Counted from the stretch's first letter, positions 24,421-34,393 are shown. The stretch is 64,000 bases of DNA from Lachnospiraceae bacterium (GCA_024696005.1 JAILHF010000055.1:1-64000); one strand, 5' to 3'. Numbers and translations are program-made. Notes: generated from the sequence alone by a model not told the origin.

Positions 24421-25724
24421 AGGCGATCAGGATCCTGGCAGTATTCTTTACCCTGTTCATGCTGGGCGCGGCCCTTGTCTTCTTTGGCGTGAGCGGGAAA
24501 TACGCATATACAAAACGGGATATCGTCAGCTATAACGATCAGCTGTATAAGGCAGAGGAGGACTTTTTGCGGGGGATGCCCGAAGAAGGCCTGGAAGCGA
24601 AATACGGCTGTTCTCTTATCATGTCGAAAGAGCTGGATGATCCGGAACTGGCCGAATTGTACGGCTCTTATGCTTTTGTGCTGGATTTTGCGCCGGGCGG
24701 CGAATATCTGGGAAAGATCGCCTGGCGGGACGAGCTCAACAGATTTGAACAGACGAAAGCGGATTTTCTGAAAGCCTCCCTGATCCTGTGGGGGATAGTA
24801 CTCTGCAGCGGATATCTTCTGCTGTTTCTGATCTGGCTTCTTTATGCAAGACCGCTGCATCAGCTGGAGAATTTCTCACGTGAGATCGCCAAAGGGAACC
24901 TGGACATCCGGCTGCCCAGGCACAGGGTCAATATCTTCGGAAGCTTTACCGCGGCCTTTGACATCATGCGCGAAGAACTGAAGGCCGCCAGGGCCCGCGA
25001 GATCGAAGCCGAGATCGCCAGGAAGGAACTGGTGGCGTCTTTGAGCCATGACATCAAGACGCCGCTGTCGGTCATAAAGGCCACGACGGAGGTGCTGGAT
25101 CTGAAGCTGGAGGGCATAAAAGAGGCGCAGACGGCGGAGGAAAGCGGCAAAAGAGCGCAGGAGGCGCTGGGGCTTACCACGGTCATCGCTTCCAAGGCAG
25201 ATACCATCGGCCTGCTCATGAGCGAGATGATGCATGCCAACATGGAAGAGCTGGAACTGATCGAGGTGAAGGCGGAGGAGGAAAACTCCGGCGAGATCGA
25301 AGAGTTTATCCGAAAGCTGGACGGTTACGGCAAGATCACGATCGAAGACCACATACCGCCCTGCCTGGTGTGGATGGACCGGCTGAGGATGGAGCAGGTC
25401 ATCGACAATGTCATAGGCAACAGTCACAAGTATGCCGGCACGGAGATCAGAGTGAGCTTTGCGCAGATGGACCATATCCTGATGGCGGACGGCAAAGAGG
25501 GCAGTTTCATCTGCATCAGCATACGGGACAGCGGCCCGGGCGTCGGGGAAGACGACCTGCCGCTCATTGCGGAAAAGTATTACCGCGGAAAGAATGCAAA
25601 GGACAGTAACGGCTTCGGCCTGGGGATGTATCTGGTCCGCTGCTACATGAACAAGATGGGCGGTGGCATGGAATATTATAACGATGACGGTTTCGTGGTG
25701 GAACTGATGATCAGGAAGGTATAG
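24417..25724 (+). CDS. Sensor histidine kinase with HAMP domain
   Basis: 435 aa. The first membrane helix is at ~5-25, followed by an extracytoplasmic loop of about 90 residues. A second helix lies at ~120-145 and a HAMP linker at ~146-195. The HisKA domain has the motif SLSHDIKTPLSVIK (His ~211), and the HATPase domain has DNVIGNSHKYAG and GFGLGMYLVRC. The length and layout are those of ordinary membrane sensors, unlike the short kinase at 11467. It is the last gene of the 19048-25724 operon; the structured repeat and then a terminator follow. Confidence 0.95.
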   Translation: MKAIRILAVFFTLFMLGAALVFFGVSGKYAYTKRDIVSYNDQLYKAEEDFLRGMPEEGLEAKYGCSLIMSKELDDPELAELYGSYAFVLDFAPGGEYLGKIAWRDELNRFEQTKADFLKASLILWGIVLCSGYLLLFLIWLLYARPLHQLENFSREIAKGNLDIRLPRHRVNIFGSFTAAFDIMREELKAARAREIEAEIARKELVASLSHDIKTPLSVIKATTEVLDLKLEGIKEAQTAEESGKRAQEALGLTTVIASKADTIGLLMSEMMHANMEELELIEVKAEEENSGEIEEFIRKLDGYGKITIEDHIPPCLVWMDRLRMEQVIDNVIGNSHKYAGTEIRVSFAQMDHILMADGKEGSFICISIRDSGPGVGEDDLPLIAEKYYRGKNAKDSNGFGLGMYLVRCYMNKMGGGMEYYNDDGFVVELMIRKV

Positions 25725-25745
25725 GGGCGGTTTTCCGTTCGCAAG

Positions 25746-26066
25746 CCGGCTTTGCGGGATGCGGATCATGGATGGTTCGGAGCAGAAGTACATAAGTCCG
25801 GGCACCACTCCGGAGCCACGCAGCTCTAAGTCGCTGCTCCCATTCCGGGTACAGCCCGGGACCGCTCGAGACACAGCATCCCTGCTGTGGCTCTCGCTCG
25901 AGCCGCCATCCGTGGCGGCTCGTCCCTCTTCTCATCATGCAGCTCCAAGAGCTGACGGGCTCCTCCGCGACGTGCCGCGGCCCTTATGTCCTCTGCTCTG
26001 CACGTCAGCAGGTTTATTCATCCCGCAAAGCCGCATGCTCACTACACGGCCGGCGGACGGAGGGGC
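25746..26066. repeat. Structured dispersed repeat, copy B (complete)
   Basis: Left arm at 25746-25830 and right arm at about 25934-26030 are imperfect reverse complements. CGGCTTTGCGGGATG pairs with CATCCCGCAAAGCCG, and AGCAGAAGTACATAAGTC pairs with the CTTATGTCCTCTGCT region. The arm carrying CGGAGCCACGCAGCTCT pairs with the AAGAGCTGACGGGCTCC region. Between the arms are three hairpins: CCGGG/CCCGG (25845-25859), CACAGCA/TGCTGTG (25872-25889) and the 10-bp CGAGCCGCCA/TGGCGGCTCG (25899-25908 and 25913-25922). Bases 25841-25870 and 25871-26066 match copy A, which has 80 nt more at the junction. It carries no gene. Confidence 0.88.
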
Positions 26067-26095
26067 TTAGATTGACTATCAGGAAGACGGGAAAG

Positions 26096-26133
26096 AACAG
26101 GATCTGTTTTTTGCAGATCCTGTTTCATTTTTC
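26096..26133 (+). terminator. Terminator after the kinase operon and repeat
   Basis: 11-bp stem AACAGGATCTG/CAGATCCTGTT (26096-26106 and 26114-26124) followed by TCATTTTT. Confidence 0.85.
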
Positions 26134-26144
26134 GGCAGCCATGC

Positions 26145-26150
26145 TATAAT
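26145..26150 (+). promoter_or_regulatory. Extended -10 element before the giant BspA-like gene
   Basis: TGC-TATAAT with no good -35, suggesting extended -10 or activator use. It leaves a leader of about 105 nt. Confidence 0.5.
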
Positions 26151-26177
26151 AAAATACATTCCATTTGCTTCTGAAAA

Positions 26178-26218
26178 ACAGTTCACGAGACGGGGAAAAC
26201 CCCGGAGGTTTGTGCTGT
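26178..26218 (+). promoter_or_regulatory. Structured 5' leader hairpin of the giant secreted-protein gene
   Basis: Nested pairing ACAG-TT-CAC ... GTG-CTGT encloses CGGGG-AAAA-CCCCG. It lies between the predicted start site and the ribosome site of the 26262 gene. I could not match it to a riboswitch class I know. Confidence 0.5.
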
Positions 26219-26261
26219 CGGGCAGAAGCAGGAAATCAATTATTATCATGGAGGATACGGC

Positions 26262-29200
26262 ATGAAAAAAAGGATTAACGGTGTTATCGCATTGGTGATG
26301 ACGGCAATGATGCTGGCATCCGATCTCGGTGAGATCCCTCTGTCATGGGCGGCGGAACCGTCCGGGGAAGGATTACCGGGAGAAGAGACGGGCGAAGGAA
26401 AGGAATATCGTTCGATCGACGGCGAGATGCCCTCGTATGACGAGCCGGAGGAAGAGCCCGACGTGCTGGCCGGGTACGCGGAGGGAGAGTCTGTGCCGGA
26501 TGAGGAACCGGGACGCATTCTTCCCGAAGGGGATGACGCAAAGGACGGCGACCCCGAGGATGAAGCCGGTGATGCTTCGGGCAATGAGGGCGGCATGGGC
26601 TATCAGGCTTATGGCAGTGATGCGGAGGCCGGAGACATCACGTATGACTTTGATGCTGTCACCGGGATCCTGACGATCACGGGTAGCGGTGCCATGGAAA
26701 ACTATACCGTGAGCGATAGAGCGCCGTGGTACAGCGACAAAGACGCGATCACGAGCGTTGTGGTGGAGAGCGGTGTGACCGGGATCGGCCACTATGCGTT
26801 TGCCGATCTGAGCGTTCTTGCGGAGGTTTCTTTGCCGGATACGATCAAGTCCATCGGATTTAAGGCGTTTAGCAACTGCACGGCCCTTACGGACATCAAC
26901 ATTCCGTCGGGATGGGAGACGTGCCCCACTTCAAATGCTTCAGGGACGGTAAGTACGGAATTTTGCGGGCACATCTTCGAAGGATGCGAGTCACTCCGCT
27001 CTGTTACAATTCCGTATGGCATGACCGAACTGCCGTCCTATGCGTTCTCATATGCGGAGCATCTGGAAGAGATCTCGCTTCCGGGATCGCTGACTGTGAT
27101 AAAGAATCATGCGTTTTATTATTGTGAAGCACTTAAGAAGGTGATGATCCCTGCAGATGTCGTTGAGATCGGGAAATCAGCATTCTGCGATTGCGGCTCT
27201 TTGAAAGAAGCCGTAATGGGGGACAAGGTTGAGAGCATCGGCCATTATGCGTTTTATGAATGCGTTTCCCTGACGGAGCTGGTGCTTCCGGATTCCGTAA
27301 GATCGATCGGTTACAGCGCCTTTGCAAAATGCGTAAAGCTCAGCAGCATTAATATCCCTTCGGGATGGGAAGAATGTACCTCGGCGGATTCCTCGGGAAA
27401 GAGGAGCACGCAGTATTGCGGCCATATTTTTGAAGGGGACAAGGAATTGGTGGCGCTGGCTATCCCGGAAGGAATGACGGCGATCCCGGCCTACGCGTTT
27501 TGTTATGCGGACGGTCTGGAGGGGATCACATTTCCGGAATCCCTTGCCACGATCGGAATCTGTGCATTTTACGGCTGCAAATCCCTGCAGGCGGTCAATG
27601 TTCCCGATACGGTCACTAGCATTCCGAAGTCTGCATTTTACGGCTGTTCTTCTCTGCAATATGTAATCCTTGGGAATTATGTCGACAGCATCGGGCATTA
27701 TGCGTTTTACGGATGCTCATCCCTGGGAGGGATTAACCTGCCCGATACGGTCAGGGCCATCGGATACCAGGCGTTCTATAATTGCACAAAGCTTTCAAGC
27801 ATTAACATCCCGCTTGGCTGGGAGGAATGCACATCCAGCAGTGATGCCGGAACCCAGAGCGTGGACTATTGCGGTCATATCTTTCAAGGCTGTTCCAAAC
27901 TGAAATCCGTAAGCGTGCCGGTAGGCATGGAAGTCCTTCCGGCGTTTGCATTTACAAGTGCGAACTATCTGGAAGAGATCCAGCTTCCTCAGACCTTGAA
28001 GGAGATAAAGAATCAGGGATTTTACGGTTGTTCTTCGATGGAGAGCATAGAACTTCCGTATAGTCTTGAAAAGATCGGGAGATCTGCCTTTTATTCCTGC
28101 TCGAAGCTCTGGTATATCTCGATCCCCGATACTGTTACCGTGATACCGAGTTATGCCTTTTACGGCTGCAAAGCGCTGGAGGGGATCCTGCTTCACGATA
28201 ATATCACATCCATTGGATTCAAGGCGTTTTTTAACTGTGAGTCGCTTGCCACGTTCAGCTATCCTTTGTCGTGGACGGAATGCGGGAGTGACAAAACGGA
28301 CGGGAGCAGATCGGCTTCGACCTGCGGCCATATCTTTTACGGCTGCAAGAGTCTGAAGGAGATCACGATCCCCGAAGGCGTGACCCGGATCCCGGACTAT
28401 GCGTTTAACCAATGCAATTGCATCAGCACGATCAATCTGCCTTCAACGCTTACGTCGATCGGTTCCTATGCTTTTGCCCATTGCACTTCGCTGGTGGTCC
28501 AGAAGTTCCCGGAAGGCTTGAGCGAGATCGGAGAACACGCATATGATTATTGCTCATCCCTGCGGGCAGCAGACATACCGAAAGGCCTTGTCCGCATCGG
28601 GCCTTTCAGCTTTTCCTACTGCAACAATCTGCAGGTGGTTTCGATCCCCGAAACGGTAACGGAAATAGACAAGAACGCCTTCTCGGGTACGAGTAACATT
28701 AACTATGTGTATTACGAAGGGGATCAGACATCCTGGGAAGCGATCGCGAAGGACAGCAGGCTGACGAAGGGAAATGTTTCCTATGGTGTTCTTTGCAATT
28801 ACAGAGAGCCCGATACGATACGGGACAAAGGCTATGTCAAGCCTGCGGGTTCGAAGTTCGATTCTTTCTATGGCGGATATGCATCTGTAAACGGAGATGC
28901 CAGCACATATCGTCTGGTTGATCCTTCCGAAGCAACCTTCGGGCCGGACAGAAATGAGCTTTTCTTCTCGCTGCCGCAAAACTCATATGTCACTTACGGC
29001 TTTGATAACGCGCTCCTGTGCCCGCCCAAATCTGTCATTCTCTTCACGACCACCGGTAACGAGAAGGAACGTGTCGATGTCTATCTGGAGACCCTGTCCG
29101 GCAAAACTATTTTTGTAGGTACGGATTATGAAACAACGGAATATCACACAATGGAACTGGGAGACAAGGAAGAATATGTGATCGGTGTGAAAATGATCGG

Positions 29201-32200
29201 AAGGGATCTGGGAGGAAACTGTCCCGGCTTTGATGTGGTCAATTTTGCGCTGATGGCCCAGGATACGGATTATGTTTCGCCCATCATGAGCAATACGAAA
29301 GCGATCATGACCAGAGCCGGGAAAACCTATGATCTGTTCACCGAAGAGCAGGCGTTTGAGGTCGGCTCGAGTGAGCTGGTGACGATCGCGATCACGCCGT
29401 ATTGGGATGGCAATTCCGAAGGAAAGATCGCGCTGATGCAGGGTGATGAGGAAGTGACGGCGAACACATCAGGCGCTTTTGTTGATATCCAACCCGGTGC
29501 GTTGTTTGGGAAGGGAAAGAAGATCTATGTCGCCCTGTACAATAAAGAGGAAAAGCTGATCGACAGACGGGAGCTGAAGATCAAGATGTTTGATTCGGAA
29601 GCTTTTTCTTCTGCCGTTCCGGCCGGGAAATACCGCATACGTGTAAAGAGCGAAAAAAAGGAGGCATTGTCCGGCGTGGAGATCACCTTCCGCGTCGGAA
29701 GCAGCAATGAGCAGAAACTGGAGACCAATTCGGACGGATATGCGGATTTTGACCTGCAGCCATCCTGGGGACAGCCGCAGATTGAGGCGACAAAGGCCGG
29801 CTATATCACCTGGTCGAACCAGGACCTGGACTGGAGCCTGAGTTCGAGTCGCTATGAAGAGATCAAAATGTATCCGGACGAGGTGGAGAGCTATTATCTT
29901 CTGAATTCAGCTACCGTTAGCAACGGGCTGGATACCTTGATCTGCAAAAACCTGCTTACGCAAACGAAGACTCTGTACCTGAGCAGCAAGATCGATATCA
30001 TCGGCGGTGATGATTTTACGCTGAAATGCAAAGCAATCAAGCCGGACAAAGTGAGCCGTTACATTCTTCTGCAGGCCGGAAAGGAAATAAAAGTAAGCGC
30101 AGACGGTGTGTTCGCGTTGAATACCGCCATGTTTTCCGAAGGCGGCGGTTGCGAGATCATGGTCGAGCCGAGCGACGGAAGTGCCGGGGTTACAACGCCG
30201 ATCAATCTGAAATTTGCCAAGAAGCAGGATGAGAAATTCGAAGTGGCGATCGGAAAAGATACCAGCTTCAAGATCGGGATGGATGTTCCGTTTATCGGCG
30301 GATCGGAGTTTTCATGTGACATGCCGTTGCTCCCGATCGATCTCCTGGCCACAGAGGATAAGGTCCACATAGGGATCAATGTAAAGGGCTTCCAGAAGTA
30401 TAAGGACGATAAAGAATGGGATAAGTTCTGCCAGACTCTGGAAACGGCGCTGAAAGCCGGTAAAACTCCGATGAAAAAAAGTGCCATTGAAGATCTTGTA
30501 AAGGATTATAAAGGCGCGAAGTTGCCGGGATTCGAAGAAAAAGACAGTCTCAAGCCCAAAGTGAATGTTGTGGGCTATCTGGAAATGGATCTCGGAAGTG
30601 CGGTGGCTACCGGAAAGCTGTATTTTGAAGTGTCCGGCAAGATCGGTAAAAATACGACTTTCATGGTGGGAGCGGTTCCGGTTGTTGTTGATTTTCAGTT
30701 TACGTACGGAGCAAAGATCGGCGGAGAAGTCAATTACAACTTTAAGACCAAGGTCTTCAACGGCAGGGTTTTCCTGGATCCGAGTGTCGGCCTGGAAGTG
30801 TTCGGTGGTGTCGGCGTCGGCAAAGTGGTCGGGGTTGGGGCATATGGCAGCGGGAATCTCTCGTTCCAGATCAACCTGGTGGATTCCAACAATAACACGG
30901 GGCTTCGAAAATGTGATCTGTCAGCGGAAGCGGGATTGAAAGCCTATCTCGGGCCCTTTGAATACAAAAAAACAGTTGCTTACCATACCTGGAACCTTTA
31001 TACCGCCAAAAACAAGGTAAAATCGGGCACGAGTTCGGATGAGTTTGAAAACACGATCGCGGAAGCGGGGGAAAGCTGGTTTGACAGTTCGGATATCGCG
31101 GCATACAGCAGAGCGGATCTGGCGTATCTGGCGGAGGAATCGGCGTGGAACGGAGCTGCCGGCAATGCGTTGCTTGCGAACGGGGATGGAGCGCCGGGCA
31201 GAGAGCTTGGAGAAATGGGCGATGTGATCCATGAAACGCTTCTGAGCACCACATATCAGAACGCGAATCCTGTAGTCGTTTCCGATGGTGTCAATGCCTG
31301 GATGACGTTTTTGAGAGCGGACCGCAGTACCGGAGACATTTATGCCGTGGTCAGTCGTTATGACTATGCCAACGCGACATGGTCCGAACCGGTCAGGATC
31401 GATGAAAGTGCCAAGGCTGACGAAAAGCCCGATCTGATCTGTGTGGGTGCTGATCTGTTCCTGGTGTATTCCCAGGCAAAAGCCGGATATGCAAATTCGG
31501 GCGATGATGTACTGGAGTATGCGAAGAACCGGCAGATACGTCTGGTCAGACTGGACAAGGAAACGCTTTCGGTAGTGGAAAGCCGGACCTATGACGGTGC
31601 AGGTTATGTGGCGGGACAGAGCTTTTCCATGGTGGATGGCAAGCCGGTTATGGCATACAAGGACAGCAGCCTGACGGATGCTGACAGCATCTTTCATTCG
31701 CCGAATACCGGGATCTATCTTGTCGATCTGTCGACGGAGGAAAAGGAAGCGGTGAAGTTTGCCGAATCCTCCGAGCCTGTGGAGCAGATCGTTCCCGGCA
31801 AACATGACGGCAAGCTGTGCGTGGCCTACATTACCATGGATCACAAGCTCTATGTTGCCGGGGAAGGTACATCGACCCTGATGAAGGAGGATGTGAGCGG
31901 CAGACTGGTCTATGACAATGTGCCGGGAACCGGCGCGGCAGACTTCATGTGGAACGAAGCGGATGAATTGCATGCGCTCTCCGGCCTGGTTTTGGCTGCG
32001 GAAGGCATCACCGAGCATTATGACATTCAGGGAAACAGCATTTATTACAGCGCTGTTTCGGACAAGGAAGATTATAAGACCGCGGTCCGCCGGCTTGTGA
32101 TTTCGGGGACGGATACGGAAGAACCCTCGGTGGAAGTGCTGTATGACGAAAAGTATTTCGAAAACCTGAATGCATTTGCGATGAACGGCAAAGTTTATCT

Positions 32201-34373
32201 GGCCGGAATGAATACAAGTGCGGAGATCGGATACGATGACATGCAGGTGACGAAGGACCTGGTATGGCTGAAGCTGGATGCAGTACATGATGTCCGGCTG
32301 GATGCGGTAAGCTTTGATGACTCGCTCATAACGGCCGGGGATGATGTTCCGGTAACGATAAGCGTATCCAATCAGGGAGAGGCACCGGTCTCTTCGATCG
32401 ATGTCTTTGCGGACGGGATCCTGGTATCTAACGAAGCTGTTGACCTGCCGGTGGGCGGAAGCGCGGATGTCACGATCCACATGACCTGCCCGGAGGACAA
32501 GACTACATATGTGATCTCGGTTTCGGAAACGGATGTGACGGAAAGCAGCCTGCGCTATGGCGACAATTCTAAGTCCATCACCATGTGTCTGCCCGATCTG
32601 GCGGTAGAGCTGGAGCTCTTTGTCGAAGACGGCGAAAAGGAACTGGGGATCGTGGTGACAAACAGGGGCGGCAGCAAGGCACAGGGAACGGTCGTCCTGT
32701 ATGACAATGCGGGGGAACCGTATTATACCGGGGAAACGGAGCTTCTCGACACAGAAGACGTTCAGATCGTGCGTCTTCCCGTTCCGGCCAAGGACAAGGA
32801 CAGATTCCTGGGAACCGTAAAGGCGGAACTGATCAATATCGGTGAAGACCTGTATGAATACAATAATGTGGCGACGAAAAATGCCGACTGGTTTTCGGAG
32901 GGGCAGGAGGAAGAGGATCCTCCCGTGCTGGAACAGGCGGCTGAGCCGGTCGCGACTCCGGGAAGCGGCGCGATCATCAGCGGAACGGACAGCATCGCGC
33001 TGACCTCGGATACGCCGAATGCAGTTATCTATTATACAACGGATGGCACGAGCCCGACGACGGGATCCGCTGTTTACAGCGGCCCGATCCTGGCAGGTTC
33101 CGTGGCAGTGGACAACAAGATCACCATAAATGCCATTGCGGTCGCAGAGGGATATGCGCAAAGCGACACAGTGATATTTACCTGGGTTTTGGGTGAAACG
33201 ATAAAGATCACGAAACTTGCACTGGACAAGACTGCGCTGAATCTGTCGGTGGGTGAGAGTGCGACGCTTGTTCCGTCATTTACCCCGGTCGATGCTACAA
33301 ATACAAACCTGATCTGGAGCAGCACGGATGCGGCTGTCGCAAAGGTGGAACCCGGCGGCATTGTCACCGCGCTTGCGGCGGGTGAAGCAACGATCAGCGC
33401 CGAGACAATGGATGGAAGCGGGCTTTCCGCGACCTGCCTGGTCACGGTCGGAGGAACTGTCTCCTCAACAGGGTCGGCGTTCAGTCCCGTTCCGCAGATC
33501 GATGAGAATACGAAGGAACTGTATCTGGTCAAGGGACAGAAATTCACGCTGGATGAATCGGGATGGCAGAGCGGAAACAAGAAATATCTGACGGTGAGCA
33601 AGAAGAATCTCGTCACGGCAAAAAAAGCCGGCTATGAGCCGATAGAACTGTTCAAGGGCAGCCGGATCATAAAAGTATATATCTCGGAACCGGCTCTGAG
33701 CAAAAAAAGTGCGGAGCTCATGGTCGGAGAGGACAGGATTTTGCGTTGGATTTCTTTTGACAGCACGCATCTGCCGGTTTACTGGTACAGCAGCGCGCCG
33801 GATGTGGCAACGGTCAGCCAGAATGGCGTGGTCACGGGTGTCGGGAAAGGCTCGGCTACCGTTACGGCCGTTGTGAACGGAAAGGCGTACAACTGCAAGA
33901 TCAAGGTGACGGAAAATGCTCGGGTTCTGGAGCGCAGTCTGCACATGACGCAGGGGGCGAAAAAGGCTCTGAAGATCAAGGGAGTCAAATTCACATCCTG
34001 GATCTCGGATGATACGACTGTCGTGAGTGTTGCAAAGAACAAGCTCTACGCTGCCGGATGCGGCGAGACAGTGGTTCGGGCCGAAGGTGACGGTAAAGTA
34101 TACATCGTTCATGTTTATGTGGAAAAACCGGAGATCAGCTCGAAATACGTGGTGAAAACGGGAACGAACAAATACAAGCTGAACCTTTCTTCCGGAAAGA
34201 GCACGCAGCTTTATTTCTCGGATGTTGCCCAGCCGATGATCTTTAAGAGCAACAAAGGAGACGTGGCTTACATGGATGAAAACGGCATGATCCGGGCGCA
34301 CATTGCCGGGAAAGCAAAACTGACGACAAAGATAAACGGAAAAACGATCACCATTACGGTTAACGTAAGGTAA
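26262..34373 (+). CDS. Giant secreted BspA-like leucine-rich-repeat protein with CARDB, CHB_HEX_C and Big_2 domains
   Basis: 2703 aa with ribosome site GGAGGATACGG. The signal peptide ends near residue 30, and an acidic Glu/Pro/Asp-rich linker follows (~32-120). LRR_5 (BspA-like) repeats occupy ~135-840, with motifs such as SIGHYAFYGCSSL and LPDTVRSIGY. A long, less clear beta-rich middle (~840-2000) includes probable propeller-like regions. A CARDB-like domain lies at ~2007-2100, a chitobiase C-terminal-like domain at ~2227-2310 (YYTTDGTSPTTGSAVYSG) and Big_2-like Ig domains at ~2315-2400 and ~2475-2640. I see no LPXTG or SLH motif, so cell attachment is uncertain. The likely role is adhesion or polysaccharide binding at the surface. 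It is monocistronic, with a terminator after it. Confidence 0.93.
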   Translation: MKKRINGVIALVMTAMMLASDLGEIPLSWAAEPSGEGLPGEETGEGKEYRSIDGEMPSYDEPEEEPDVLAGYAEGESVPDEEPGRILPEGDDAKDGDPEDEAGDASGNEGGMGYQAYGSDAEAGDITYDFDAVTGILTITGSGAMENYTVSDRAPWYSDKDAITSVVVESGVTGIGHYAFADLSVLAEVSLPDTIKSIGFKAFSNCTALTDINIPSGWETCPTSNASGTVSTEFCGHIFEGCESLRSVTIPYGMTELPSYAFSYAEHLEEISLPGSLTVIKNHAFYYCEALKKVMIPADVVEIGKSAFCDCGSLKEAVMGDKVESIGHYAFYECVSLTELVLPDSVRSIGYSAFAKCVKLSSINIPSGWEECTSADSSGKRSTQYCGHIFEGDKELVALAIPEGMTAIPAYAFCYADGLEGITFPESLATIGICAFYGCKSLQAVNVPDTVTSIPKSAFYGCSSLQYVILGNYVDSIGHYAFYGCSSLGGINLPDTVRAIGYQAFYNCTKLSSINIPLGWEECTSSSDAGTQSVDYCGHIFQGCSKLKSVSVPVGMEVLPAFAFTSANYLEEIQLPQTLKEIKNQGFYGCSSMESIELPYSLEKIGRSAFYSCSKLWYISIPDTVTVIPSYAFYGCKALEGILLHDNITSIGFKAFFNCESLATFSYPLSWTECGSDKTDGSRSASTCGHIFYGCKSLKEITIPEGVTRIPDYAFNQCNCISTINLPSTLTSIGSYAFAHCTSLVVQKFPEGLSEIGEHAYDYCSSLRAADIPKGLVRIGPFSFSYCNNLQVVSIPETVTEIDKNAFSGTSNINYVYYEGDQTSWEAIAKDSRLTKGNVSYGVLCNYREPDTIRDKGYVKPAGSKFDSFYGGYASVNGDASTYRLVDPSEATFGPDRNELFFSLPQNSYVTYGFDNALLCPPKSVILFTTTGNEKERVDVYLETLSGKTIFVGTDYETTEYHTMELGDKEEYVIGVKMIGRDLGGNCPGFDVVNFALMAQDTDYVSPIMSNTKAIMTRAGKTYDLFTEEQAFEVGSSELVTIAITPYWDGNSEGKIALMQGDEEVTANTSGAFVDIQPGALFGKGKKIYVALYNKEEKLIDRRELKIKMFDSEAFSSAVPAGKYRIRVKSEKKEALSGVEITFRVGSSNEQKLETNSDGYADFDLQPSWGQPQIEATKAGYITWSNQDLDWSLSSSRYEEIKMYPDEVESYYLLNSATVSNGLDTLICKNLLTQTKTLYLSSKIDIIGGDDFTLKCKAIKPDKVSRYILLQAGKEIKVSADGVFALNTAMFSEGGGCEIMVEPSDGSAGVTTPINLKFAKKQDEKFEVAIGKDTSFKIGMDVPFIGGSEFSCDMPLLPIDLLATEDKVHIGINVKGFQKYKDDKEWDKFCQTLETALKAGKTPMKKSAIEDLVKDYKGAKLPGFEEKDSLKPKVNVVGYLEMDLGSAVATGKLYFEVSGKIGKNTTFMVGAVPVVVDFQFTYGAKIGGEVNYNFKTKVFNGRVFLDPSVGLEVFGGVGVGKVVGVGAYGSGNLSFQINLVDSNNNTGLRKCDLSAEAGLKAYLGPFEYKKTVAYHTWNLYTAKNKVKSGTSSDEFENTIAEAGESWFDSSDIAAYSRADLAYLAEESAWNGAAGNALLANGDGAPGRELGEMGDVIHETLLSTTYQNANPVVVSDGVNAWMTFLRADRSTGDIYAVVSRYDYANATWSEPVRIDESAKADEKPDLICVGADLFLVYSQAKAGYANSGDDVLEYAKNRQIRLVRLDKETLSVVESRTYDGAGYVAGQSFSMVDGKPVMAYKDSSLTDADSIFHSPNTGIYLVDLSTEEKEAVKFAESSEPVEQIVPGKHDGKLCVAYITMDHKLYVAGEGTSTLMKEDVSGRLVYDNVPGTGAADFMWNEADELHALSGLVLAAEGITEHYDIQGNSIYYSAVSDKEDYKTAVRRLVISGTDTEEPSVEVLYDEKYFENLNAFAMNGKVYLAGMNTSAEIGYDDMQVTKDLVWLKLDAVHDVRLDAVSFDDSLITAGDDVPVTISVSNQGEAPVSSIDVFADGILVSNEAVDLPVGGSADVTIHMTCPEDKTTYVISVSETDVTESSLRYGDNSKSITMCLPDLAVELELFVEDGEKELGIVVTNRGGSKAQGTVVLYDNAGEPYYTGETELLDTEDVQIVRLPVPAKDKDRFLGTVKAELINIGEDLYEYNNVATKNADWFSEGQEEEDPPVLEQAAEPVATPGSGAIISGTDSIALTSDTPNAVIYYTTDGTSPTTGSAVYSGPILAGSVAVDNKITINAIAVAEGYAQSDTVIFTWVLGETIKITKLALDKTALNLSVGESATLVPSFTPVDATNTNLIWSSTDAAVAKVEPGGIVTALAAGEATISAETMDGSGLSATCLVTVGGTVSSTGSAFSPVPQIDENTKELYLVKGQKFTLDESGWQSGNKKYLTVSKKNLVTAKKAGYEPIELFKGSRIIKVYISEPALSKKSAELMVGEDRILRWISFDSTHLPVYWYSSAPDVATVSQNGVVTGVGKGSATVTAVVNGKAYNCKIKVTENARVLERSLHMTQGAKKALKIKGVKFTSWISDDTTVVSVAKNKLYAAGCGETVVRAEGDGKVYIVHVYVEKPEISSKYVVKTGTNKYKLNLSSGKSTQLYFSDVAQPMIFKSNKGDVAYMDENGMIRAHIAGKAKLTTKINGKTITITVNVR
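26964..28322 (+). repeat. 453-bp tandem super-repeat inside the LRR region
   Basis: The codons for CGHIF begin at 26964, 27417, 27870 and 28323, giving three identical spacings of 453 bp (151 residues). Each anchor follows a GW(E)-type segment after a Ser-rich insert and is followed by five or six LRR_5 units. The repeats are diverged at the DNA level, so the duplication is not recent. Confidence 0.93.
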
Positions 34374-34393
34374 GACAGATCGGATCCATGAGG

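Noticed and set aside
30921..33161. 746-codon open frame on the minus strand
   Set aside because: It is antisense to the BspA-like gene; the residues are His/Arg/Cys-rich and it has no ribosome site or recognisable motif.
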